From Bdellovibrio sp. KM01 (lineage in GTDB: Bacteria > Bdellovibrionota > Bdellovibrionia > Bdellovibrionales > Bdellovibrionaceae), in the NCBI RefSeq assembly GCF_013752535.1, contig NZ_CP058348.1:3038001-3102000 (forward strand): DNA of 64,000 nucleotides, given 5' to 3'. Numbering within the stretch: the stretch's first letter is position 1; each line of letters starts with the position of its first letter. The notes below the pieces were generated by a model that saw only the letters and a list, made by a program, of their open reading frames with translations, ran no database searches and was not told where the DNA came from. Of this stretch, positions 16,715 through 26,358 are shown piece after piece. Made by a program: the position numbers and the translations under genes.

Positions 16715-18382
16715 GTGGCATTTGAAAAACAGGTCAATCCATTCGGGAAGCTCGCTTCGACCAGTCAAATGGTTCAGGCCACTTTGAATTTCAATTGGTC
16801 ACAAACTGAATTAGGCCCCATCGAAAACTGGGATTTCGGTTTAATCAACTCTTTAAGAATCGTTTTTAATTGTCCCGTTGGCATGTATTGCACCTGGGGC
16901 CCCGAACGCCGCGTATTTTACAACGATGCTTACACTCCCATTTTAAAACATCGTCATCCCTGGGCCCTGGGCTCACCTCTCCGTAGCGTATGGCCTGAAG
17001 TTTGGGATCAAGTTGATGCCATCGCCAGCAAAGTTGAAGCTGGCGGAGTTGTCCTCGAATCCGATGTCCAGTTCGACATCGTGGTCGATGGTCGCCCCCA
17101 AGAGAACTATTATACCTATGGAAATTCTCCGCTGTTTAATGCCGATGGGAAAATTTCGGGCATGTTATGCACAATTCTGGATACCACAACTTCGGTATTA
17201 AGAACTCACGCCGCTCTTCGTTCGGCGAAAGAGGCCGCCGAGCATGCCAGCCGTGCAAAGTCAGCATTCTTGGCAAACATGTCCCATGAAATTCGCACTC
17301 CCCTGGGCGTGATTCTTGGTTTTTCAGAAATTCTGGGAAGTCAGGATGATATGGAACCAGCAGAACGAGAAAAGTACCTGGATGTCATTCTTCGTAATGG
17401 TTCAACACTCACCCGTATTATCGATGACATCCTGGATCTTTCAAAAATCGAGGCTGGTAAATTCGCGACTGAAATGTCGTCGGTGAATTTGAAAAATCTG
17501 GCCCAAGAAGTTCGAGCCATGTTTACTGATCAAGCCTCGTCAAAAAGTATCGATTTGAATTTTGATTTAGCTGGGATCGACGATTTGATCGTATTGACCG
17601 ACGCCATTCGTGTTCGTCAGGTTCTGGTCAACCTTATCGGAAACGCAGTTAAATTTACGACAGAGGGATTTGTCAAAGTTTCTGCTCGGGCCGAGCAAGA
17701 AAACGGAACAGAGCAAAAAATCACATTCACTATAGAAGACACTGGCATCGGCATGACTCCGGAGCAGGCCGAGCGTTTGTTTCAACCTTTCACACAGGCG
17801 GATGTCACTTCGACCCGTCGCTTCGGTGGAACAGGACTGGGTTTAGCTCTTTCCAAAAATCTTGCCTCCGCCTTAGGAGGCGATGTCAGAATTGCAAACT
17901 GCGAAGAGAATAAAGGCAGCACCTTTGAATTTACATTCCGGGCCGATATTGCGAGTCAAACTTCTCAAGTAGCTACAGCAGAAACAGACTGTTTAAATGT
18001 TCCCGTCGATCTAAAAGGTTTCCGGGTACTCGCAGTCGATGATTCTCCTGACAATCGCGAACTTATCAGCACTGTTTTACATGGAGCCAATCTTGAAGTG
18101 AACGTGGTTCCAAGTGGCGAGGAAGCTCTAAATGAGACCGCAAACCATCATTACGATCTGATCTTGATGGACATTCAAATGCCAGGACTTGATGGCTTCA
18201 GCACACTGACAGAACTCCGCAAACATGGCTTCCAAGGTCCCGTGGTGGCACTCACTGCGCATGCAATGAAAGAAGACCGTGATCGCACACTGGCTGCGGG
18301 GTTTGCGGAGCATCTGACAAAACCAATTAATTCAAAAATGCTTCTGAAGACTCTGCAGTCGTTTCTAAATCACGGTCGTTAA
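16715..18382 (+). CDS. Hybrid sensor histidine kinase (PAS-HisKA-HATPase-REC)
   Basis: This 555-residue soluble kinase starts at GTG 16715, with only a weak ribosome site. A PAS-like input domain covers about 20-160 (WGPERRVFYNDAYTPILKHRHP). A HisKA helix follows with H191 in NMSHEIRTPLGVILGFSE, then HATPase boxes (NLIGNAVKFT, DTGIGMT, GGTGLGLA) and a C-terminal receiver with D486 in LILMDIQMPG. No membrane helix is present, so the signal is cytoplasmic, for instance redox state or a small ligand. The final receiver implies a phosphorelay through a separate HPt protein; none is adjacent. It stands alone between unrelated genes. Confidence 0.93.
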   Translation: MAFEKQVNPFGKLASTSQMVQATLNFNWSQTELGPIENWDFGLINSLRIVFNCPVGMYCTWGPERRVFYNDAYTPILKHRHPWALGSPLRSVWPEVWDQVDAIASKVEAGGVVLESDVQFDIVVDGRPQENYYTYGNSPLFNADGKISGMLCTILDTTTSVLRTHAALRSAKEAAEHASRAKSAFLANMSHEIRTPLGVILGFSEILGSQDDMEPAEREKYLDVILRNGSTLTRIIDDILDLSKIEAGKFATEMSSVNLKNLAQEVRAMFTDQASSKSIDLNFDLAGIDDLIVLTDAIRVRQVLVNLIGNAVKFTTEGFVKVSARAEQENGTEQKITFTIEDTGIGMTPEQAERLFQPFTQADVTSTRRFGGTGLGLALSKNLASALGGDVRIANCEENKGSTFEFTFRADIASQTSQVATAETDCLNVPVDLKGFRVLAVDDSPDNRELISTVLHGANLEVNVVPSGEEALNETANHHYDLILMDIQMPGLDGFSTLTELRKHGFQGPVVALTAHAMKEDRDRTLAAGFAEHLTKPINSKMLLKTLQSFLNHGR

Positions 18383-18451
18383 ATGTGCGATCCGATGACT
18401 AGTGAACAAGTTTAAGTCCACTACTGCTGCCTGTTTTGCAACAACACGACT

Positions 18452-18476
18452 GGCACAGACCTTCGTGCCTATTTTT
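18452..18476 (+). terminator. Possible terminator of the hybrid kinase gene
   Basis: A 5 bp stem GGCAC/GTGCC with an eight-base loop is followed by TATTTTT. The stem is short, so this is tentative. The rest of 18383-18626 holds no supported gene and must contain the promoter of the exchanger operon. Confidence 0.4.
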
Positions 18477-18626
18477 GATTAAGAATAAAACTAAGTACAT
18501 CTCAGGCAAATCAACTGCTAACCAGCAACCTGTTTGTTTGCAATCACTACGCCCGACAATAACCAGCCGAAAAATTCTGCATTAACCTTACATTCATTCA
18601 AGACATTACTAAATACTGGGGGCCTC

Positions 18627-20324
18627 ATGAATTGGTTATTCACTCAGCTCAAAGTGCATCCTGAGTTGGCATTCTTCCTAACATTAGGTTTGGGTTATCT
18701 CTTTGGGAAACTTAAAATTGGATATTTTCAATTGGGTTCAGTTACCGGGACTTTGATTGCGGGTGTGATCATTGGTCAATTGGGAATTCAAATCGGGCCA
18801 GATACCAAAGCGATCTTTTTCATGTTGTTCCTTTTCGCTGTGGGATACAAAGTCGGCCCTCAATTTGTACAAGGCCTTAAAACGGATGGACTGCCCCAGG
18901 CCATCTTTGCATCTATTGTTTGCGTGGGCGGTTTATTGATTGCCTTCGGTGTGGCAAAATTTATGGGCTTCGATCTGGGATATTCAGCCGGGCTTCTGGC
19001 CGGAGCTTTAACCCAGTCAGCTGTCATCGGTGTCGCTCAAGACACCATCAATGGTCTCCCCAATCTTGCCGCCGAGGCGAAAGCTCAATACAACAACTCG
19101 ATTCCTATTGCGTACGCAGTCAGCTATATCTTCGGTACCATCGGTTTTGCGTGGGTTTATTCAAGTCTTGGTCCGAAACTGTTGAAAGTGGACTTAGTAA
19201 AAGTATGCAAAGACTATGAACAAAAGATGGGGCAGAAAGTCGACGAGCCCGGTGTTTTGTCAGCGCGCCTTAACAATGTCGTGCGCACTTATAAAGTTAC
19301 TGGAAAGGCCTTCGCAAACAAAAAGGTCTCCGAACTCGAAGCATCATTCGGAGGTCAGAAAACTCCGGTCTTTGTCACGCGCATTCGTCATGAAGGAACC
19401 ATCCTGGATCCCAACGGCAATGTCATTATCGTTCCTGGAGACGTCGTCGCCGTTTCGGGAAATCGCAAACATCTGGTTGAGCATGAGAATGAAATCGGTG
19501 AAGAAATCGATGACCAGGAACTTTTGGATTTCAAACTTGAGATGCTGGATGTCGTTATAACGAACAAGGCCTATTTTGGTAAAACCGCGGCCGACATCAT
19601 TCGCGATAAAGGCCAAGACTTTAGAAAGAATGTTTTCGTCAGAAAAATTACTCGTATCGAGCACGAATTACCTCTGCACGAGAGTCTGGCGCTGAATGCC
19701 GGTGACGTCGTGACTTTGGTTGGAAAACTGGAAGATGTCGAAAGGGTCGCAAAAGAAATCGGCACTCCACAGCGCCCAACAGTGATGTCAGATATGGTTT
19801 TCATCGGGTTGGGTGTTTTGCTTGGGGGATTGATCGGTCTGCTTTCCTTTAACGTAGGAAAAATTCCTATCAGCCTTAGCACCAGTGGAGGTGCTTTGAT
19901 TGCTGGTCTTTTGATGTCATACTGGCGCGCCACTCGCCCTACCTTTGGACAAATTCCTGCGGCGGGGCTTTGGGTTTTTGACTCTGTTGGTTTGGGAGCA
20001 TTCGTGGCGATCGTAGGATTGGTCTCTGGACCAGGCTTCATCGCAGGTATCAAAGCCGTGGGTATTAGTCTGTTCCTTGCTGGTATCGCCGTCACAATAC
20101 TTACCGCCCTATTCTCAGTTTACGTCGGTAAATATATTTTCAAATTCGATCCAGCGATTCTTTTTGGTGCCTGCGCTGGAAGTATGACAACCACTGCCGC
20201 GATTGGTGCAATTCAAGAAGCCGGAAAAAGCAAAGTTCCAATTCTTGGTTACACGGTCACATATGCCGTCGCGAACACTCTGAAAACCATCTGGGGTGCA
20301 GTCATTGTTTTCATGTTGCTTTAA
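18627..20324 (+). CDS. aspT: Aspartate:alanine exchanger family membrane protein
   Basis: The ATG at 18627 is preferred because GGGGG lies just before it and the first helix follows at once; the 31 extra residues of the longer frame are polar. The 565-residue protein has five to six N-terminal helices, a central cytoplasmic part with two RCK_C-like (TrkA-C) domains (about residues 200-375), and a second set of helices. This is the build of the AspT/YidE/YbjL transporters. Both halves carry Gly-rich segments (GLLAGALTQSAVIGVA and GACAGSMTTTAAIGAI) that look like the duplicated substrate motifs. AspT swaps external aspartate for internal alanine, an electrogenic step. The aspartate decarboxylase gene 25 bp downstream strongly supports this substrate. 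Confidence 0.9.
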   Translation: MNWLFTQLKVHPELAFFLTLGLGYLFGKLKIGYFQLGSVTGTLIAGVIIGQLGIQIGPDTKAIFFMLFLFAVGYKVGPQFVQGLKTDGLPQAIFASIVCVGGLLIAFGVAKFMGFDLGYSAGLLAGALTQSAVIGVAQDTINGLPNLAAEAKAQYNNSIPIAYAVSYIFGTIGFAWVYSSLGPKLLKVDLVKVCKDYEQKMGQKVDEPGVLSARLNNVVRTYKVTGKAFANKKVSELEASFGGQKTPVFVTRIRHEGTILDPNGNVIIVPGDVVAVSGNRKHLVEHENEIGEEIDDQELLDFKLEMLDVVITNKAYFGKTAADIIRDKGQDFRKNVFVRKITRIEHELPLHESLALNAGDVVTLVGKLEDVERVAKEIGTPQRPTVMSDMVFIGLGVLLGGLIGLLSFNVGKIPISLSTSGGALIAGLLMSYWRATRPTFGQIPAAGLWVFDSVGLGAFVAIVGLVSGPGFIAGIKAVGISLFLAGIAVTILTALFSVYVGKYIFKFDPAILFGACAGSMTTTAAIGAIQEAGKSKVPILGYTVTYAVANTLKTIWGAVIVFMLL

Positions 20325-20349
20325 TTAAATTAACTGAAGGAGAGTCCAC

Positions 20350-22023
20350 ATGTCCGTAAAGTCCGTTAAAATGAAGGTATCTAGAGCAATGCAAAAAAAG
20401 CTACAACAACTCAGTCCCTTTGAGTTGAAAGATGCTTTGATCGAACTTGCATCAGAAAATTCAAAAACCAGCACGATGGCGATGCTAAACGCAGGTCGTG
20501 GTAATCCAAATTGGATTGCGACCGATCCCCGCGAGGCCTTTTTCTTGTTAGGTCAATTTGCTTTAACTGAAAGCAAACGTGTCTGGAATGAACAAGGCTT
20601 GGGTGGTATGCCCCACAAAGTTGGAATCGCAAAACGACTGGAAACGTTTCTCGCTCGCAACAACAAAGCGTTGGGAGCGGATTTTCTAAGTAAAGCCGTC
20701 GACTTTGTCGTCGACAATTACAAATTCAATGCTGATGCCTTTGTGCACGAACTTGTCGATGGCATCATTGGAGACAACTATCCGGTTCCTGACCGTATTC
20801 TTAAGCACAATGAAAGAATCGTTCAAGCCTATTTAGACCAGGAAATGTGTGGCAATCATCCTCCCCGGGGAAGCTTTGACATCTTCGCCGTCGAGGGTGG
20901 TACTGCGGCGATGTGCTATATCTTTGATTCACTGGTCACCAACGGGCTCTTAAAAAAAGGTGATCATATTGCCTTGGGCACCCCAACCTTCACTCCCTAT
21001 ATCGAAATGCCGACTTTGGATCGATATAAATTTAAAGTCACGCGTATCGAGGCCGATGAAATGGATAAGGTATCGGGATTGCATACATGGCAGTACAGCG
21101 AAAATCAGATTAAAAAATTATTAGATCCCAAAATCAAAGCGTTTTTTTTAGTGAATCCAAGCAATCCTCCCTCCACCGCGGTTTCATCTAAAATCATGAA
21201 GATGATCGTCAAGATCGTTAAAACCAAACGACCTGATCTCATCATCATCACTGATGACGTTTACGGAACCTTCGTTCCTGGATTCCGCTCTATCATGGCA
21301 GATCTTCCACAGAACACGATCGGGGTATATTCCTATTCGAAATACTTTGGTTGCACGGGATGGCGTCTGGGCGTGATTGCGATTCATGAAAACAATATTT
21401 TCGACACGATGATCGGTAAACTGCCAGCCACACAAAGAAAAAACCTGAACCATCGCTATGGTACGATCACGTTGAAACCTGATAATTTGAAATTCATTGA
21501 CCGTATGGTGGCAGACAGCAGACAGGTGGCTTTAAATCATACCGCCGGTTTGTCATTACCCCAGCAAATCCAAATGACGTTATTTTCACTATCCTCTCTG
21601 ATGGATACGGAAAATAAATATAAGACTCTGACCCAAGACATTGTCCAACGCCGCATCCATTCGCTGTTTGAAGGTTTGGGAATTCCACTTCCAGAAAATC
21701 CAATGCGCTCTGGATATTACTGTGAATTGGATCTGATGGTCTGGGCCGATCTGAAATATGGAAAAGAATTTACCAAGTTCTTGGTCGAAAACTATGAACC
21801 CGTGGATATTCTATTCAGATTGGCACAACAGACTTCCATTGTTCTTATGCCTGGTGGCGGATTCGGGGGCCCCGAGTGGTCGTTGCGTGTGTCACTTGCG
21901 AATCTGGATGATTCTGCTTACGGCCGTATCGGCAAACAACTTGCCGAAGTGGCAGAGGCTTACGTGGACGAATGGCAACATACGAAACACCTTCGTCCCA
22001 CGAGAAAAAAGAAAAGTACTTAG
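20350..22023 (+). CDS. aspD: Aspartate 4-decarboxylase (bifunctional aspartate aminotransferase)
   Basis: The 557-residue product is a fold-type I PLP enzyme with the length and features of aspartate beta-decarboxylase (EC 4.1.1.12), which makes alanine and CO2 from aspartate. The N-terminal NAGRGNPNW motif, a long insertion typical of this enzyme, and the PLP lysine K331 in YSYSKYFGCTGWRLG are visible. GGAGAG precedes the ATG. Decarboxylation consumes a cytoplasmic proton. Coupled to aspartate/alanine exchange by the upstream gene it would generate proton-motive force, as established for the asd-aspT operon of Tetragenococcus. A periplasmic-adaptor gene follows after only 21 bp. Confidence 0.93.
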   Translation: MSVKSVKMKVSRAMQKKLQQLSPFELKDALIELASENSKTSTMAMLNAGRGNPNWIATDPREAFFLLGQFALTESKRVWNEQGLGGMPHKVGIAKRLETFLARNNKALGADFLSKAVDFVVDNYKFNADAFVHELVDGIIGDNYPVPDRILKHNERIVQAYLDQEMCGNHPPRGSFDIFAVEGGTAAMCYIFDSLVTNGLLKKGDHIALGTPTFTPYIEMPTLDRYKFKVTRIEADEMDKVSGLHTWQYSENQIKKLLDPKIKAFFLVNPSNPPSTAVSSKIMKMIVKIVKTKRPDLIIITDDVYGTFVPGFRSIMADLPQNTIGVYSYSKYFGCTGWRLGVIAIHENNIFDTMIGKLPATQRKNLNHRYGTITLKPDNLKFIDRMVADSRQVALNHTAGLSLPQQIQMTLFSLSSLMDTENKYKTLTQDIVQRRIHSLFEGLGIPLPENPMRSGYYCELDLMVWADLKYGKEFTKFLVENYEPVDILFRLAQQTSIVLMPGGGFGGPEWSLRVSLANLDDSAYGRIGKQLAEVAEAYVDEWQHTKHLRPTRKKKST

Positions 22024-22044
22024 AAATGTTATAAAGGGGTAGTT

Positions 22045-23181
22045 ATGCGCTTAAAAGTAATGACAGGATGTTTATTGCTTTCAATAGCAGCGTGTTCCAA
22101 AAAAGAGACACCAAAAGCTCAGCAGCTGGTGCCTGAAGTAACGGCTGTTAAAACCTCAGTAAGAGATATTCCTATTACCAAAGAGTTCGTAGGACAGATT
22201 TCTGGTATCAGAGACATTCAAGTGCGAGCCCGAGTGGGTGGAATTTTGCTGAAACGATATTATACAGAGGGTGATAAAGTAAAAGCCGGGAGCCTGCTCT
22301 TTAAGATAGATCCTGCCCCCTACACGGCGGCACTGAATCAGGCCAAGGGTGAAGTTGCCATTCAAAAGGCCCGCTTGACCAATGCCCGTCAAAGCATGAA
22401 TCGAATTATTCCTTTGTATAAAGAAAATGCCGTCAGTCAAAAAGATCGTGATGACGCCGTCGCAGTTTACAATGCCGCGAAATCCGCCTTGGATGCTGCC
22501 ACAGCCAACATGGAACAAGCCCAGATCAATCTGGGCTATACCACCGTCACGGCACCCATCGACGGATACACCAGTAAAGAAACCGTGGCCGAGGGAAGTC
22601 TGATCGTCGCCAACTCTGAAAACTCCTTGCTAACGACTATTTCCCAAACCGATCCAGCTTATGTGAATTTCAGTTACACTGATAACGAGCTTTTGGAACT
22701 GCGCCGACTTGCGGCTAAAGGCAAACTTATCAGACCGGACAGTCTGGATAAAATCGAAGTCCAAGTGCGCATGGGCGACGGGGAACTTTATCCCCAAATT
22801 GGCTTTATGAATTTCAACGATCAAATCGTGGACACCTCAACCGGCACCGTTAAAGCCCGCGCCAGCATAGCCAACAAAGACGCCGTTCTTCGGCCCGGAC
22901 AATTTGTCAGCGTTTACGTCAAAGGCTTTATGCTTCGTAAGGTGATCACCGTTCCCTTGAAATCAATAGTCCAAACTCAAAATGGGCCGATCATTTTTTC
23001 CATCACAGAAAACAGTGTGGCACGCCAAATTTCCGTGGAACTTGGCGAAGAAATCATCAATGACGTGGTCGTGAACCGGGGACTGCGCGGTGGCGAACTG
23101 ATTGTTGTCGAGGGCGCATCCAAAATTCGCAACGGTCAAACTGTAAAGGTCGTCAGCGGCACTTCTATCGCCAAAAAATAA
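22045..23181 (+). CDS. RND efflux periplasmic adaptor lipoprotein (AcrA/MexA family)
   Basis: This 378-residue membrane-fusion protein starts with a lipoprotein signal (SIAAC, C17). It has the barrel-sandwich/lipoyl halves (GQISGIRDIQVRARVGG and TTVTAPIDGYTSKETVAEGS) around an alpha-helical hairpin (about 100-155), then beta-barrel and membrane-proximal domains. It links the inner-membrane pump and the outer-membrane channel encoded next. The gene begins 21 bp after the aspartate decarboxylase gene, so all five genes from 18627 to 27782 may share a transcript. Confidence 0.95.
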   Translation: MRLKVMTGCLLLSIAACSKKETPKAQQLVPEVTAVKTSVRDIPITKEFVGQISGIRDIQVRARVGGILLKRYYTEGDKVKAGSLLFKIDPAPYTAALNQAKGEVAIQKARLTNARQSMNRIIPLYKENAVSQKDRDDAVAVYNAAKSALDAATANMEQAQINLGYTTVTAPIDGYTSKETVAEGSLIVANSENSLLTTISQTDPAYVNFSYTDNELLELRRLAAKGKLIRPDSLDKIEVQVRMGDGELYPQIGFMNFNDQIVDTSTGTVKARASIANKDAVLRPGQFVSVYVKGFMLRKVITVPLKSIVQTQNGPIIFSITENSVARQISVELGEEIINDVVVNRGLRGGELIVVEGASKIRNGQTVKVVSGTSIAKK

Positions 23182-23193
23182 AAGGATGAAATC

Positions 23194-26100
23194 ATGTTTT
23201 CGAAGTTTTTCATCAATAGACCCGTTTTCTCCTGTGTTATTTCTTTGATCATTATGATTGCGGGGTATGCGTCTATTAAGGCGCTCCCCATCTCGCAGTA
23301 TCCAGATATAGTTCCACCACAAGTATCAGTGACGACCAAATATCCAGGCGCCTCTGCCGAAACAATTTCCTCGACAGTCGCGGCTCCCATTGAACAACAA
23401 GTCAATGGGGTCGAAAACATGCTTTACATGCAGTCAACAAACTCATCGAACGGCGACATGATTTTGACCGTAACTTTTGCGATTGGAACAGATCCCGATC
23501 AAAATACCATCAATGTTAACAACAAGGTACAAACTGCACTACCGACCCTGCCCGAAGAAGTTCGTCGTCAAGGTGTCACAGTTAAAAAGAAATCTTCGGC
23601 AATTTTACAGATGATTGGTCTACGCGCGCCCGATCAACGCTATGATTCCGTTTATATCAGCAACTATGCACTGATCAATGTTCTGGACGAAATCAAACGT
23701 ATCCCTGGCGTGGGAGATGCCAGTATTTTCGGTGCCCAAGATTATTCTATACGCCTCTGGCTACAACCCGATCGCATGGCGCAAATGAAAGTCACTGCTA
23801 CCGACGTGATCAATGCGGTAAAAGAACAGAATGCACAGTTCGCTGCTGGTAAAGTCGGAGCTGAGCCTTTAAATAATCAAGTGGACTTCACTTTTACCGT
23901 CACTACTCAAGGGCGTATGGAAAATCCCAAACAATTTGAGGACATTATTGTTCGCTCCAACCCCGACGGTTCCAAACTTCGCGTCCGCGACATTGCCCGG
24001 GTGGAATTAGGCGCGCTTAGTTATGACGTACAAACAAAGTGGAATGGCAAAACCGCCATTGGTATCGGCGTTTATCTGGCACCAGGCGCTAATCAGGTGC
24101 AAACCGCTGACATGGTTAAAGAGACCATGCACAATCTGTCGCAAAAGTTTCCTCCGGGTCTGGCGTACGACATCCCCTTCGACACGACAAAATTTATCGA
24201 AGTTTCCATCGAAGAAGTTATTCACACCTTGATGGAAGCGATGATCCTGGTTTTCATCGTGGTTTATTTATTCTTACAAAGCTGGCGCGCAACTCTTATT
24301 CCCTGCCTGGCAGTTCCAGTTTCCATCATTGGTACCTTTGCCGGAATGTATGCCCTGGGATTTTCGATTAATACGTTAACACTTTTTGGTCTGGTGTTGG
24401 CAATCGGTCTGGTTGTCGACGATGCGATCGTCGTTCTGGAAAACGTCGAAAGGATTATGCGAACCGAAAAACTCCCCGTAAAAGAAGCAACCATCAAAGC
24501 AATGGAAGAAGTTACCAGTCCCGTTATTGCCATCGTTCTGGTTCTGTCAGCAGTATTTATCCCAGTTGCCTTTGTCGGCGGTCTTGCCGGTCAAATGTAT
24601 AAACAGTTCGCCATCACAATCGCCGTTTCAGTCGCCATATCGGGTTTAGTCGCGCTAACCCTGACACCGGCTCTTTGTGCGATGCTTTTAAAGGAAGAAC
24701 ATCACGAACCGAATCGTTTCTTCCGCGGTTTTAACAATATTTTTGACAAACTTACGAATGGCTACGTCGCTGGCGTAAAGTTTTTCAATAAGCGCCTCTT
24801 CATCAGTGCCGCCTTGTTTCTTATGTGTGGCGCCGGCATCATTGGCATGTTTAAACTGGTACCCGGAGGCCTCGTGCCTGATGAAGACCAAGGCTATGTT
24901 TTTGGTATTCCAAATCTCCAAGACGGTGCTTCACTTTCCCGAACCGTCGCAGTATCCGATCAAATGGACAACTACATCACCAATAATCCCAATGTAAAAG
25001 ACGTGGTTTCACTGTCGGGATTTGATTTGATTTCAGGTTCAAATCGAACCAACACGGGCACCAGCTTTATCACTCTTAAAGACTGGAAAGAGCGTAAAAA
25101 AGAGGATCAATCTGCCACGGCGGTTGTCAGAAATATTATAGGACTAAATCAAGTCATCCGCGACGGCGCCATAATGGCTTTAAGCCCACCCGCTATCGTA
25201 GGTATGAGTACCACTGGTGGTCTTGAATTCTATCTTCAGAATCGAGGCGGCTCCGATAGCAAAACTCTGGCGACAAAGACCAAGCAGTTTATGGATTCAC
25301 TACGAAACAATCCTGCCATCGGAAGCATTGGTTCCAATTTCAGCGCGAACATTCCGCAGATTTATCTGAATCTGGATCGTGAAAAAGCCAAAGCCTATCA
25401 GGTCCCAATCAATACCGTCTTTGATGCTATGTCGGCTACTTTCGGCAGTTATTATATCAATGACTTCAACAAGTTTGGACGTACGTTTAAGGTGCAGCTG
25501 CAGTCAGAGGGTGATTATCGCGCTCGGCCCGACGATATCCGTAACATCTATGTTCGATCTGATAATGGCAGCATGATTCCCATCACTGCTTTGGTAAATG
25601 TTAAAAAGGTGACCGGGCCAGAAATGGTGGAGCGCCTGAATATCTTTCCTGCAGCTCGTATCCTCGCCAACCCAGCTCCGGGATACAGCTCAGGTCAGGT
25701 TATCAAAGTGGTTGAAGATACACTTGCGACCTCAAGTCTGGCTGGCGATTACAGTATTGCGTGGACGGGGACAGCCTATCAGGAAAAGCTTACGGGCGGT
25801 GCTTCCGCCCAGGTATTTATCTATGCTTTAATCTTCGTGTTTTTAATCTTGGCAGCTCAGTACGAAAAGTGGGGGTTGCCATTTTCGGTTTTGTTATCAG
25901 TACCCTATTCGATCCTGGGCGCCTTAGCGGCCAATTACCTGCGTGGTCTGGCAAACGACGTCTACTTCCAGATCGCCCTGGTAACTTTGATTGGCCTCTC
26001 GGCAAAGAATGCCATTTTGATTGTCGAGTTTGCCGTCGAGAAAATGCACGAAGGACTTAGCATCGCTGATGCCGCCTATGAAGCTGCAAAACTGCGTTTC

Positions 26101-26358
26101 CGTCCTATCGTGATGACGTCCCTTGCCTTTATCTTGGGTGCGGTGCCTTTGGCAATTTCCAGCGGTGCGGGCTCTGCCAGTCGTCACTCGATAGGTACAG
26201 GCATCATCGGGGGAATGCTCGTGAGTACTTTCGTGGCGACATTCTTTATCCCGATGTTCTTTGTCGTGATCACTGGAATAAAAATGAAGAAATCCGCTAA
26301 GAAAGAAAAACCAACTCCGCAAACTCCACCACCAATGCCAGCAGGAGAACCTTTATGA
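23194..26358 (+). CDS. RND multidrug efflux pump, HAE1/AcrB type
   Basis: The 1054-residue inner-membrane transporter has the AcrB layout of 12 helices and two large periplasmic loops. Proton-relay residues are present: D409-D410 in GLVVDDAIVVLENV and K938 in GLSAKNAILIVEFA. The N-terminus FINRPVFSCVISLIIMIAG is typical of the HAE1 group, which exports hydrophobic and amphiphilic drugs, bile salts or solvents by proton antiport. It starts 12 bp after the adaptor gene and overlaps the outer-membrane gene by 4 bp (ATGA). Substrates cannot be predicted. No TetR-type repressor gene, common beside such pumps, is adjacent. Confidence 0.97.
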   Translation: MFSKFFINRPVFSCVISLIIMIAGYASIKALPISQYPDIVPPQVSVTTKYPGASAETISSTVAAPIEQQVNGVENMLYMQSTNSSNGDMILTVTFAIGTDPDQNTINVNNKVQTALPTLPEEVRRQGVTVKKKSSAILQMIGLRAPDQRYDSVYISNYALINVLDEIKRIPGVGDASIFGAQDYSIRLWLQPDRMAQMKVTATDVINAVKEQNAQFAAGKVGAEPLNNQVDFTFTVTTQGRMENPKQFEDIIVRSNPDGSKLRVRDIARVELGALSYDVQTKWNGKTAIGIGVYLAPGANQVQTADMVKETMHNLSQKFPPGLAYDIPFDTTKFIEVSIEEVIHTLMEAMILVFIVVYLFLQSWRATLIPCLAVPVSIIGTFAGMYALGFSINTLTLFGLVLAIGLVVDDAIVVLENVERIMRTEKLPVKEATIKAMEEVTSPVIAIVLVLSAVFIPVAFVGGLAGQMYKQFAITIAVSVAISGLVALTLTPALCAMLLKEEHHEPNRFFRGFNNIFDKLTNGYVAGVKFFNKRLFISAALFLMCGAGIIGMFKLVPGGLVPDEDQGYVFGIPNLQDGASLSRTVAVSDQMDNYITNNPNVKDVVSLSGFDLISGSNRTNTGTSFITLKDWKERKKEDQSATAVVRNIIGLNQVIRDGAIMALSPPAIVGMSTTGGLEFYLQNRGGSDSKTLATKTKQFMDSLRNNPAIGSIGSNFSANIPQIYLNLDREKAKAYQVPINTVFDAMSATFGSYYINDFNKFGRTFKVQLQSEGDYRARPDDIRNIYVRSDNGSMIPITALVNVKKVTGPEMVERLNIFPAARILANPAPGYSSGQVIKVVEDTLATSSLAGDYSIAWTGTAYQEKLTGGASAQVFIYALIFVFLILAAQYEKWGLPFSVLLSVPYSILGALAANYLRGLANDVYFQIALVTLIGLSAKNAILIVEFAVEKMHEGLSIADAAYEAAKLRFRPIVMTSLAFILGAVPLAISSGAGSASRHSIGTGIIGGMLVSTFVATFFIPMFFVVITGIKMKKSAKKEKPTPQTPPPMPAGEPL

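Noticed and set aside
18449-18466. Possible sigma-54 promoter (CTGGCAC element)
   Set aside because: The -24 half is perfect but the -12 half reads TTCGT instead of TTGCA/T; the same bases form a small hairpin with a T run, a likelier explanation.
19571-20095. 174-codon minus-strand frame
   Set aside because: Antisense to the aspT membrane region; composition is that of a shadow frame.
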